Source: Clostridiales bacterium (GTDB lineage Bacteria > Bacillota > Clostridia > Oscillospirales > Oscillospiraceae). From it: a DNA stretch of 10,887 bases. The first letter of the stretch is position 1. Each line of letters starts with the position of its first letter. The notes under the pieces were generated by a model, which saw only the letters and a program-made list of their open reading frames with translations, ran no database searches and was not told the origin of the DNA. The DNA is taken from positions 1 through 10,887 of the forward strand of contig VSNB01000098.1 in NCBI GenBank assembly GCA_009774055.1, given 5' to 3'. This document shows, piece after piece, positions 1 through 6,708 of the stretch. Position numbers and translations under genes: made by a program.

Positions 1-26
1 TTTTTTCGCCTCCTCCGCCATAAATC

Positions 27-58
27 TACATTTTTTCCTCGGCGTTTTCTTACATTTT
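27..58. repeat. Two direct TACATTTT repeats, 24 bp apart
   Basis: TACATTTT occurs at 27-34 and again at 51-58, start to start 24 bp. The sequence between them is unrelated. Spaced short direct repeats just outside a gene may be protein-binding sites, but in a T-rich stretch they could also be chance. Confidence 0.35.
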
Positions 59-60
59 AT

Positions 61-80
61 CACTGGCGCTGACACCAGTG
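61..80. repeat. Inverted repeat CACTGG/CCAGTG
   Basis: CACTGG (61-66) and CCAGTG (75-80) are perfect complements around an 8-base centre, with one more possible G:C pair inside. There is no T-run on either side that would make it a standard terminator. It sits exactly at the jump from AT-rich to GC-rich sequence, so an operator or a recombination-type core site are both possible. Confidence 0.35.
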
Positions 81-87
81 GGGCGAC

Positions 88-777
88 ATGCCGGAGGAGG
101 GCGCGCCGCTGGATGGCAGGGGGCTTCTGGCCTACGAGGACCACATCCTGGCCTCGCTGCTCAAGGAACGGGAACCGGAGGAGGCGGAACGGGGTATGAT
201 GCTCTACTACAGCAAGATAGACAGTGTGAACGAGAAGGTCCTCTCCTATGTGTTTACGGCGGAGGAGAGGGAGGGGCAGCTCTGGGGCGTTGCGGAGTGC
301 AAGGTGCAGGGCCGGCTGACGCCGGAGGAGCTGGATACGCTGATGGAGTCCGTTTCCGGACAGGCGTCCGATGGGTTTGGCGAGTCGTATGAACAGCATC
401 CCATCCGCATCGGGAATGGCGAGCTGTACGTCCACCTCTGGAACGGCGATAACTGGAGCATCATGACGGAGCGGGACCGCTTCGATCCAAAATTCTCTGA
501 GAAGCTGCCGGAGCTGTGCTACTCCACCCTGCCCAGTGATGGAAGCCTTATCCTCCTCAAGCGCGGCGAGAGCGGGTATTTTCAGACGGAATGGAACCGG
601 AACGATCCGAAAAAGAACCGCCGCCTTGCGGATCACCTCAACCAGCAGAGGGGCATCAGCAGGGCCCAGGAGGAAGCCATGTGCTTCGGCAGCTTATTCG
701 GCTGGGACAAGCCCGGCGCGGACCCCAAAACTTACGAACAGGCTCCGGGGCAGGCTGACGGGCCTCGCATGATCTGA
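88..777 (+). CDS. Unrecognised 229-aa protein of a mobile-element accessory block
   Basis: I do not assign a function. The protein is soluble, acidic and has no signal peptide or membrane segment. Its core (about residues 37-215) is rich in aromatic residues, with stretches such as GQASDGFGESYEQ, ELYVHLWNGDNWS and LLKRGESGYF, and it resembles hypothetical proteins I associate with clostridial conjugative elements. The start is uncertain. ATG at 88 has only a weak GGGG upstream, while the ATG pair at 196 has GGAGGAGG-like sequence about 12 bases before it and would begin MMLYYSK. The 36 residues between look truly coding, so they may be the remnant of another gene's tail. The C-terminus GQADGPRMI resembles the tails of later genes. 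The next gene follows after 15 bases with its own GGGGG site, so the two are probably one transcript. Confidence 0.7.
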   Translation: MPEEGAPLDGRGLLAYEDHILASLLKEREPEEAERGMMLYYSKIDSVNEKVLSYVFTAEEREGQLWGVAECKVQGRLTPEELDTLMESVSGQASDGFGESYEQHPIRIGNGELYVHLWNGDNWSIMTERDRFDPKFSEKLPELCYSTLPSDGSLILLKRGESGYFQTEWNRNDPKKNRRLADHLNQQRGISRAQEEAMCFGSLFGWDKPGADPKTYEQAPGQADGPRMI

Positions 778-792
778 TAAAGGGGGTAACAG

Positions 793-1422
793 ATGGTGGC
801 GGAATTTGAAAAAGCGCGTGTGCGGGATTTCATGCGGGATCAGGAACAGTCCAGGAGATCGCCGCTCTCAGAAAAGCTCAAGATATGTCCCACTCTGGCG
901 TGCATTGCAGGCAATATTCCCGGCAGGAAGCTCTCCAAATGGACGCTCTCAGACGAACACTACCAGGCCCGGTCCAAGGAGATCAGGCTATGCCTGCATG
1001 GCCTGATCGGACATGGCGCGTATCTTGCCGCCCAAGGAAACGAGGAACAGCTCCCCGCCCTCCGGGATTTCATCTGCCATCTTGCGTCCTTCTGGCCGGA
1101 GGACCCGGATGCAGATCCTATGGAGGCGGAAAAGCAGTATGGTGCATTGTTTGACAAAGCGGTATCCGATGCCCGGAGCAACGGCAGCGCGCCGGAGCTG
1201 AGCGAGAGCAGAAAAGAAAATATCCTGATCGGGCTGGAGGATCATCTCATCGATATGGCGGGCCAGTTCCAAAAGATCGATCAGGAGGCGCTGGACAGCG
1301 GACTGGCAGCCTGCGAATCTGTCGCGGCAGGGCTCCGGCAGGCATGGAGCGGAGTGCAGCAGGACCAGACGCCGGTGCAGCCGTCCGGCCCAGTATTGGG
1401 AGGCGGGATGAGCTTTGGGTAA
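793..1422 (+). CDS. Helical accessory protein, paralogue of the next gene's N-terminal half
   Basis: This 209-residue protein is of unknown function and appears mostly alpha-helical and cytoplasmic. The ATG at 793 is preceded by AGGGGGTAA with good spacing. Residues 68-104 align without gaps, at a fixed offset of 40, with residues 28-64 of the following protein: both keep L-[IV]-x-H-x-A-x-L-A-x2-G-x4-LP-x-LRD and a Trp near a PED motif. The match suggests a duplicated module. The N-terminal 60 residues are basic and contain two cysteines (32 and 37). The C-terminal tail is Q/P rich (about residues 180-203) and ends GGGMSFG, close to the ends of the next three proteins. It lies in the same run as its neighbours, with a 50-base gap downstream that carries only the next ribosome binding site. 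Confidence 0.75.
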   Translation: MVAEFEKARVRDFMRDQEQSRRSPLSEKLKICPTLACIAGNIPGRKLSKWTLSDEHYQARSKEIRLCLHGLIGHGAYLAAQGNEEQLPALRDFICHLASFWPEDPDADPMEAEKQYGALFDKAVSDARSNGSAPELSESRKENILIGLEDHLIDMAGQFQKIDQEALDSGLAACESVAAGLRQAWSGVQQDQTPVQPSGPVLGGGMSFG

Positions 1423-1472
1423 AACCAAACCCACGCTCCCAAGCCCGGAACAACTATAAGGAGAAATGAGGT

Positions 1473-2339
1473 ATGAACAGCATGATAATGGATTTTCAGA
1501 AGAAACAGACGCAAAAACTGGAAACCCCCGAAATGACGGCCGTAATGGCCGCTGTCAACGCGCTGGTGGATCACGCGGCGATACTCGCCAAGAACGGCGG
1601 GCGGGACTTCCTGCCCGATCTGCGGGACCTGGTAAACGAGATGCTCTGGGTATGGGCCCCGGAGGATGCCGCGGCAGGTATGGGGCCAACGGTACTTCAG
1701 AAGGAGTATCATAAAAAGATCAATGCCGCCGTGAAAGGACAGCCGGCAGAACTGCGCGTCAGCGCCAGGCAGGCCGGGGCCATTGTCCGCGGACTCAGCA
1801 TCCATGCGGAGGAGATGGGTAAGCAAGGAAGTCTGCTCTCCATATGGCAGTGCTGCCGTCTGGCCAAAAGGCTGCGGGAGGACTGCGCCGGACAGACGGA
1901 ACAGCCCCTTGCGCTGCATGGAGATTTCGAGATCGATGAGAGCCCCCGGTTTATGAAATTCGGCAGCATGGACCGGGACCATGTGCTGCCGGGACGGCTG
2001 TTCCAGTATCCCGTCCTGATATTCAACGAACCCGTCCCAGCCGGACAGGTGCCGGAGGAATGGTACAGCTATAACCTTTCAGGCAGAAACATCCGGGAAT
2101 CAGACCGGATGTGGAACTTTATGCCCAAATATGACTACGTGGGGAGCGTCCTTGTACCAGAAAAGCTGGTCCGGACAAGGCGCAATATGATGCGGATCGA
2201 CGGCCGGTTCACGATGGACAGGGAAACGGTCAGTCTGGAGAGCTTTTGCGAACAAAACGGATTTCAGACGGACCATCTCGACCGGCTGTTTCCTGAGATG
2301 GAAACGGAGCAGATCCAGGGAGGGATGACCCTTGGCTGA
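1473..2339 (+). CDS. Two-domain accessory protein, possibly with an LPD-type C-terminal domain
   Basis: The protein has 288 residues. AAGGAG at 1458-1463 sits 9 bases before ATG 1473, which fixes the start; another ATG at 1466 lies in a different frame and too close. Residues about 20-145 are helical and repeat the module seen in the preceding protein. Residues about 160-275 form a different, beta-rich domain with EEWYSYNLSGRN, a conserved-looking PKYDYVGSVL segment and SLESFCEQNGF near the end. This part reminds me of the large polyvalent protein-associated domains found in element proteins, but I cannot confirm the family. There is no signal peptide or membrane segment. The tail ends EQIQGGMTLG, matching the shared C-terminal tag. 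Its last 8 bases overlap the next gene, which suggests translational coupling. Confidence 0.75.
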   Translation: MNSMIMDFQKKQTQKLETPEMTAVMAAVNALVDHAAILAKNGGRDFLPDLRDLVNEMLWVWAPEDAAAGMGPTVLQKEYHKKINAAVKGQPAELRVSARQAGAIVRGLSIHAEEMGKQGSLLSIWQCCRLAKRLREDCAGQTEQPLALHGDFEIDESPRFMKFGSMDRDHVLPGRLFQYPVLIFNEPVPAGQVPEEWYSYNLSGRNIRESDRMWNFMPKYDYVGSVLVPEKLVRTRRNMMRIDGRFTMDRETVSLESFCEQNGFQTDHLDRLFPEMETEQIQGGMTLG

Positions 2340-3513
2340 GATATTCCACATCTACGCCTCCCATGGAAGGAACAACTACGTGGAACTGGACTTCCCCGCC
2401 AGCGATCATGAGATGCTGGACATGATGGAGCGGCTGCGGCTGGAGCCGGGGAAACTGCCCTATGTGGAAGTGTTGAAGATCCATGAAACGTATGACTACC
2501 TGGACAAGTGTATCCGAGAGCAACCGGACATCTATCAGCTCAACGCGCTGGCGAGAAAGCTGTCGGAGTTCACCTCTGTGCAGGAGATGGCGGCGTTCGA
2601 GGGACTGGTAGGGATGGAGATTGGAAAGAGCGCCGTTACCATCGAAATTCCCCGGCTCATCGACTTCGCCCACAGCACGGACTGCTGCGTAGTTGCGGCG
2701 GATGCCATGACGGATTTTCAACTGGGGAAATTCCTGGTGGAAAACGGCTTTATCGAGGATACCAACGGGCTGACAGAAGCCGCGCTGGCGTTGCTGGACT
2801 ACGGAAAGATCGGCAGGGAGCATCGGGAGCGGGAGAACAGCGTATATACCAGCTTCGGCTACGTGGAGCGGCAATCGGAGATACACTGCGTCAGCAAAAC
2901 TATGGATTTCCTGCCCGGAAAGCCGCCCTACACCATCCTGGTCAATATGGCGGCCCTGCCCCTCGCCGGAGGCGGCCGAAAGCCGGAGGTGATCCAACTG
3001 CGGCTCCCCGCCCCGGAGGAGCAGTTGCGGGAAACCTTGGAAAAGCTGGGAAAGCCGGATTGGAAGGATGTCGCAGCCTCTATCCAGGACTGTGCGCTTC
3101 CCTGCCTGAACCATGAAATGTATTTTAACGGCGAGACGCCGCAGATCCTGGAGCTGTCCCACCGTCTGTCGGAGCTGGACGCGAAGGGCCGGCTGACCCG
3201 GTATAAGGCCATCCTGGCGGCGGAGGACTGCTCGGACCTGTCGCGGATGATCTCCCTCGCCGGTATGGTGGACGAATACTTCTTCGAGTCCAAGGTCAGC
3301 AGTCCGGAGGACATGGCACGGGATGAGCTGAAGGTCGTGATAGGTGATAAGGATGCGGAAACGCTCATGCCGTACATTGACCTCCACAGTTATGGCCGCG
3401 CTCTGCTTGAGCGGGATCACGCCACCATCACAGGATACGGGTTGGTGGAACGGGAGAACAGAGAACAGGCCATGGAGCAGCAGCCCGGTCAGGGCGGAAT
3501 GGAGATGATGTAG
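2332..3513 (+). CDS. Tandem ArdA-like antirestriction protein
   Basis: This 393-residue acidic protein appears to hold two ArdA-like copies. ArdA proteins mimic bent B-form DNA and block type I restriction enzymes. In copy one, a DFPASDHEMLDMMERL segment (20-35) is followed by IYQLNALARKLSEF (67-80) and closes with LDYGKIGRE and TSFGYVE (155-179). Copy two repeats the order: LPAPEEQLRETLEKLG (225-240), PQILELSHRLSELD (270-283), then IDLHSYGRALLE and TGYGLVE (349-373). A normal ArdA of about 165 residues acts as a dimer, so the tandem could form an internal dimer; this is inference. The start is TTG at 2332, because GGGAGGG at 2318-2324 is 7 bases upstream and no better start is near. It overlaps the previous gene by 8 bases. 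The tail ends GQGGMEMM. Confidence 0.75.
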   Translation: MAEIFHIYASHGRNNYVELDFPASDHEMLDMMERLRLEPGKLPYVEVLKIHETYDYLDKCIREQPDIYQLNALARKLSEFTSVQEMAAFEGLVGMEIGKSAVTIEIPRLIDFAHSTDCCVVAADAMTDFQLGKFLVENGFIEDTNGLTEAALALLDYGKIGREHRERENSVYTSFGYVERQSEIHCVSKTMDFLPGKPPYTILVNMAALPLAGGGRKPEVIQLRLPAPEEQLRETLEKLGKPDWKDVAASIQDCALPCLNHEMYFNGETPQILELSHRLSELDAKGRLTRYKAILAAEDCSDLSRMISLAGMVDEYFFESKVSSPEDMARDELKVVIGDKDAETLMPYIDLHSYGRALLERDHATITGYGLVERENREQAMEQQPGQGGMEMM

Positions 3514-3518
3514 GTAAA

Positions 3519-3533
3519 GCGCAGTCATGATGA
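3519..3533 (+). repeat. Left copy of a 15-bp direct repeat flanking an AT-rich insert
   Basis: GCGCAGTCATGATGA here matches GCGCAGTTATGATGA at 3962-3976 in 14 of 15 positions, and matching positions continue a little on both sides. This copy lies just after the stop codon of the tandem ArdA-like gene. Confidence 0.7.
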
Positions 3534-3575
3534 CAGGAAGTTCAACATCAGAACGAAATAAAGGATGTGAGCAGA

Positions 3576-4964
3576 TTGGAATGCAAGGGGATCGATCATT
3601 ATGATGTTTTTGATGGCGACGTGATAATTTTCTCTGTCGATATATCCGGTGTGCCGGAGGAGATTCGATCTATTGCACAAGAAATTGATGGCTGTGATTA
3701 CGATCCGGATTGCTTCGGCATGTGGGTCAATTACGACTTTGTGGATAAAGAATTCTATCTGGTAACGGAAAATAACTATCCGGAAGTGCCGGGGGATGTG
3801 CCCAGCAATGTCTTTTATATCGACCAGGCTGCTGACAAACACTGGTTTAAAACAGATATTCCCCAGGAGCTGCTGGATCACATTTTCAAGGAATGCGGCA
3901 AGGTTGTTACAGATATAGAAAAAGAGCAGGCAGAAGGGCAGAAGGGAAATGGTATAATGGAGCGCAGTTATGATGAAACGATCCTGTGTCTGCCGGGAAC
4001 GGCGGAGGAAAAGCAGTGGCTGGCGGAGCATCTGGAGGTACTGAGCGTCCGGGAGAGGACCATCCTCTCCGCCGCCATGGCCCGTGAACCGCCCCAGGAT
4101 ATGGCGGGCGCGGTAAACTGCCTGCTGTCCCTGGATGAATATGAGGTGCGGGGACACGTGGGGAGCTATACAGCTCTGGGGGAATTCTCCCTGTTCGTGC
4201 AATGCGTCCCGCAGGATCAGCAGGCCTACTTTGACCTGACCGCGCTGGGATATGCGTATGAGGATCAGCATCCCGGCCTGTTCATCGGGAACTGCTACGT
4301 GGAGTACCCCGCCAGCCAGCCGGTCATGATCTACGATGGCGGCGAGCTTCCGGAAGCGGAAGGCTGGAGCGTCCGTCTGAAGCTGGCATCGGAGGCCATG
4401 CCGGCAGGCGTGTGGGTAAAGCTCCCGGATTATAACGAGGTCAATAATGACGGGCCGGGAGAGATCAGGCTTGCGCTGGATGAACTGCGGGTGAAAACCA
4501 TCCAGGAATGTACGCTGCTGGATGCTCGGTGCGTGCTGCCCTGCGTCCAGAATCTCGCCGGTCAGTACGACAATCTTGCCGATCTGGTCTACGATGGGCA
4601 GGAACTTGGCATCCTTCTGGATAAACGGGGACAGGGCAGTCCGGATTTCCTTGAACGATTTTCCGCAGCCTTGGAGCTTGAGAGCTGCCGCCATCTGTAC
4701 GATGCATTGAATATCGCCAGCAGCTTGAGCGGTTATGATTACATCAGCAAGGACCGCTTCCTGGATAAGGTCACGGAGGAGGTGAACGGGCAGGAGTGGG
4801 CGAAAGGCGGCGACGCGGTCAAGGGCTGCTTCGACTATGCCGCCTACGCCGCCGCACTGGCGGAACAGCAGGGCTATCAAACGACAGCGGATGGGCTGAA
4901 TTACATCCGAAAAAGAGATTCCCCCGTGCTGGAACAGCAGCAGGGCGGGATGATCATGCAATAA
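3576..4964 (+). CDS. Second ArdA-like protein with an added AT-rich N-terminal domain
   Basis: The preferred start is TTG 3576, about 10 bases after AAAGGA (3560-3565); GTG 3567 is also in frame but only a base or two from that site. The first ~127 codons form an acidic, unrecognised domain whose DNA is about 44% GC, against about 65% just downstream. The rest carries two diverged ArdA-like repeats. The first runs roughly from 3957 to 4310, with a LPGTAEEKQWLAEHLE segment and then YFDLTALGY. The second runs roughly from 4380 to 4920, with ALELESCRHLYDALNIASS and closing FDYAAYAAALAEQQGY. The latter half aligns by eye with copy two of the preceding protein, sharing an LPC and the L-x-C-x2-L helix pattern. 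An internal ATG at 3957 has AAGGG 10 bases upstream and may be an older or second start. The tail ends EQQQGGMIMQ. A terminator follows. Confidence 0.75.
   Translation: MECKGIDHYDVFDGDVIIFSVDISGVPEEIRSIAQEIDGCDYDPDCFGMWVNYDFVDKEFYLVTENNYPEVPGDVPSNVFYIDQAADKHWFKTDIPQELLDHIFKECGKVVTDIEKEQAEGQKGNGIMERSYDETILCLPGTAEEKQWLAEHLEVLSVRERTILSAAMAREPPQDMAGAVNCLLSLDEYEVRGHVGSYTALGEFSLFVQCVPQDQQAYFDLTALGYAYEDQHPGLFIGNCYVEYPASQPVMIYDGGELPEAEGWSVRLKLASEAMPAGVWVKLPDYNEVNNDGPGEIRLALDELRVKTIQECTLLDARCVLPCVQNLAGQYDNLADLVYDGQELGILLDKRGQGSPDFLERFSAALELESCRHLYDALNIASSLSGYDYISKDRFLDKVTEEVNGQEWAKGGDAVKGCFDYAAYAAALAEQQGYQTTADGLNYIRKRDSPVLEQQQGGMIMQ
3962..3976 (+). repeat. Right copy of the 15-bp direct repeat
   Basis: GCGCAGTTATGATGA lies inside the second ArdA-like gene, just after the internal ATG at 3957. 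With the left copy at 3519-3533 it brackets 428 bp that are clearly more AT-rich than the flanks. Confidence 0.7.
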
Positions 4965-4970
4965 TTTTTA

Positions 4971-5012
4971 AGGGGCCGTTTCTCCGGAGGGACAAGCGGC
5001 CCCTCTTTTTTT
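4971..5012 (+). terminator. Strong intrinsic terminator
   Basis: AGGGGCCG (4971-4978) pairs perfectly with CGGCCCCT (4997-5004), followed by a C and seven T (5006-5012). The 18-base loop contains its own CTCCGGAG palindrome (4982-4989). It begins six bases after the stop of the second ArdA-like gene and should end the first operon. Genes from 5053 onward would then need read-through or a promoter that I could not locate. Confidence 0.9.
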
Positions 5013-5052
5013 GTATCCTTTTCCAGAGAAGCGGCGCCGGAAAGGAAGAAAA

Positions 5053-5370
5053 ATGGCAAGCGAACAGCTGAAAAAACATCTGAGAGGAAACTGCCTGGGC
5101 AGGAAGAACGCGGCCACGTATCAGGAACTGGCGCAGATATTTCACATCAGCGAGAAGGAGCTGCAGCGGCAGGTCAACCGCCTGCGGAAGAAGCAGGTCC
5201 CCATCTGCGGCGGGCCGGACGGCATGTTCTACGCCAGGAACGCCGGCGAGTTGTATGGCACGATCCTGAATCTCAGGGCCATGGCGGCGGGACTGGATGA
5301 GGTCATCGCCAGTCTGGAGACGTCGCTGGAAAACTTCGGGGAGGAGGCCGGTGGAGGTGATCCGCCCTGA
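5053..5370 (+). CDS. Small helix-turn-helix (winged-helix-like) protein
   Basis: The protein has 105 residues. ATG 5053 follows AAAGGAAG (5041-5048) at good spacing; an in-frame TTG at 5011 would start inside the terminator T-run and is unlikely. Residues about 22-45, including ATYQELAQIFHISEKELQRQV, fit a helix-turn-helix, followed by a basic NRLRKKQ stretch and a hairpin-like PICGGPDGMFYAR wing. The C-terminal 35 residues look like an amphipathic helix (LRAMAAGLDEVIASLETSLE) that could mediate dimerisation. The likely role is DNA binding, perhaps regulating this operon or assisting the methylase; the target is unknown. Its last codons encode GGAGGTGAT, the ribosome binding site of the methylase gene, and the stop overlaps that gene's probable start. 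Confidence 0.75.
   Translation: MASEQLKKHLRGNCLGRKNAATYQELAQIFHISEKELQRQVNRLRKKQVPICGGPDGMFYARNAGELYGTILNLRAMAAGLDEVIASLETSLENFGEEAGGGDPP
5353..5361 (+). promoter_or_regulatory. Full-length Shine-Dalgarno deciding a CTG start
   Basis: GGAGGTGAT is a complete match to the usual 16S rRNA 3' end. From the GGAGG core there are 9 bases to CTG 5367 but 21 to the first ATG (5379). The spacing argues for initiation at CTG, overlapping the stop of the preceding gene (CTGA). Confidence 0.7.
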
Positions 5371-6182
5371 ACAGCTTCATGAGCTGGATCGGAGGAAAGA
5401 AGCTTCTGCGGGACGCAGTACTGTGCCGGTTTCCACTGGACTATGAGCGGTTTATTGAAGTGTTCGGAGGCGGGGGCTGGGTGCTGTTCCATAAGCCGCC
5501 CCGGAAGGATCTTGAGGTGTACAACGACTTCAACGTCCTCCTGTCCAACCTGTTCCGCTGCGTCCGGGACAAGCCGGACCTGCTCATCACCGCCCTGGAG
5601 TACGTCCTGAATTCCCGCGCGGACTTCGACCATGTACGGCTGTCCCTTCGGCAGAAGCGCACCACGGATGTCCAGCGGGCGGCATGGTTCTACCAGATCA
5701 TCCGGCAGAGCTACGCCTCCGGCCTCACCAGCTTCGCCAGCCAGCCCCACGATATGTGGAACGATTTCCCCCTCATCAAGCAGGCCAGCAGGCGGCTGAA
5801 GGATGTGGTAGTGGAGAACCAGGACTTCGAGAAGCTGATAGGGCACTATGACCGGCCCTCGTCCTTCTTCTACTGCGACCCGCCCTATCACGCCACCGAG
5901 GGGTACTACAAGAATATCGGGGAATGCGGATTCCGGAAGAAGGACCACTACCGGCTGCGGGACGCTCTGCTGGAGATCGAGGGGAAGTTCCTGCTGTCCT
6001 ATAACGACGATCCCTTTGTCCGCCGCCTGTATACTTACCCCGGCATCATGATCCAGGAGGTCACCCGTCCCAACTCGATCAAGCTGCGGTATGAGAACGG
6101 TGCGCAGTTCCCGGAGCTGCTGATCGCCAACTACGACATGAACGAGCGGATGCGGGCTACCTCGCAGATCGCTCTATTTTGA
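5367..6182 (+). CDS. DNA adenine methylase, D12 (Dam-like) class
   Basis: This enzyme would transfer a methyl group from S-adenosylmethionine to N6 of adenine in DNA; the target site cannot be read from the sequence. Counting from CTG 5367 it has 271 residues. WIGGKK near the N-terminus, the SAM-binding FIEVFGGGG (29-37) and the catalytic DPPY (171-174, within FFYCDPPYH) appear in the order of the D12 class, and FLLSYND follows as usual in the family. The length is typical. No restriction endonuclease is adjacent, so it is an orphan methylase, which fits self-protection of element DNA or epigenetic control. Relatives I know of often begin MNSF, which the CTG start reproduces (LNSFMSW). It is coupled to the HTH gene upstream, and the next gene starts 16 bases after its stop. 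Confidence 0.93.
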   Translation: MNSFMSWIGGKKLLRDAVLCRFPLDYERFIEVFGGGGWVLFHKPPRKDLEVYNDFNVLLSNLFRCVRDKPDLLITALEYVLNSRADFDHVRLSLRQKRTTDVQRAAWFYQIIRQSYASGLTSFASQPHDMWNDFPLIKQASRRLKDVVVENQDFEKLIGHYDRPSSFFYCDPPYHATEGYYKNIGECGFRKKDHYRLRDALLEIEGKFLLSYNDDPFVRRLYTYPGIMIQEVTRPNSIKLRYENGAQFPELLIANYDMNERMRATSQIALF

Positions 6183-6198
6183 TGGAAGGAAACATCTT

Positions 6199-6708
6199 AT
6201 GCAAAAATTTATCAAGGAAACCACCAAAAAGAAGCTGGTCATCCCCAACGCTGTGCTGGAACTGGGCGGCCTGGAAAAAGGGGAGCCGGTGGAGATCCGG
6301 GCGGCGGATAGTGCGGTGATCATCCTGCGGAAAGGGATGACCGCGATGGAGATCATCCGCGCCGTGGACAGCCTTCAGCGGCTGGCGGTGGAGCTGAACG
6401 GGCATCTGGCCGGCGTGTGCGGCCGCTGCGAGGACTGCGGCGAGGACGGAGAGTGCCCCGCCCTGCCGGAGCGGACGCAGACCATCGTACCGGAAGCGGT
6501 CCGGGAGGAGGTTGGAATCCCGGCGAACGCCAAGCTCTGCGCATGGACGGGAAATGAGCCGGGTACGGTGACGGTGGGACAGGCGGACTACCGTCACGAC
6601 CTTACCGATGTGCCGGAGTGGGAGCTTTCCGTACTGGCCATGATGGGCGTGTGCCTGGGCACTCTGGAGGAGCGGCTCATGGCGGAGGACATCATCTATG
6701 GATTGTGA
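6199..6708 (+). CDS. AbrB/SpoVT-like domain protein with a cysteine cluster
   Basis: The 169-residue protein opens with an AbrB-like swapped-hairpin sequence (about 8-45): KKLVIPNAVLELGGLEKGEPVEI then a short strand AVIILR. A second, weaker copy may lie at about 94-126 (TIVPEAVREEVGIPANAKLC and GTVTV). Between them is a likely helix and a cluster C74-x2-C77-x2-C80-x5-C86 rich in Asp and Glu, which could bind a metal. AbrB-type proteins bind DNA as dimers and act as transition-state regulators or antitoxins; no toxin-like partner is seen next door. The start ATG 6199 follows AAGGA (6186-6190) with 8 bases between. Its last 11 bases overlap the DUF3849 gene, whose GGAGGA site lies inside this one. 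The role as regulator is inference. Confidence 0.75.
   Translation: MQKFIKETTKKKLVIPNAVLELGGLEKGEPVEIRAADSAVIILRKGMTAMEIIRAVDSLQRLAVELNGHLAGVCGRCEDCGEDGECPALPERTQTIVPEAVREEVGIPANAKLCAWTGNEPGTVTVGQADYRHDLTDVPEWELSVLAMMGVCLGTLEERLMAEDIIYGL

Larger units (their letters stand above)
1..87. other. AT-rich non-coding left edge
   Basis: The first 60 bases are about 37% GC by hand count, while the next 60 are about 73%. The frame of the first gene is closed by TGA at 70-72, so coding begins after this. The stretch is T-rich on the + strand and holds two TACATTTT copies and a small inverted repeat, listed separately. On the minus strand there is a GGAGGAGG-like run close to the edge (about 8-15), which could be a ribosome binding site for a divergent gene starting just outside the window; this cannot be tested here. 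No clear promoter was found. Confidence 0.5.

Noticed and set aside
3953..3958. TATAAT as a -10 box inside the second ArdA-like gene
   Set aside because: No acceptable -35 sequence lies 16-18 bp upstream; it fits better as chance in the AT-rich stretch near the internal ATG.
2230..4961. Long minus-strand open frames (about 430 and 480 codons) opposite the two ArdA-like genes
   Set aside because: They mirror the + strand genes, lack good ribosome binding sites and recognisable motifs, and follow from codon bias in the sense genes.
5011..5052. An upstream TTG start for the HTH gene
   Set aside because: It lies inside the terminator T-run with no ribosome binding site, while ATG 5053 has AAAGGAAG at good distance.
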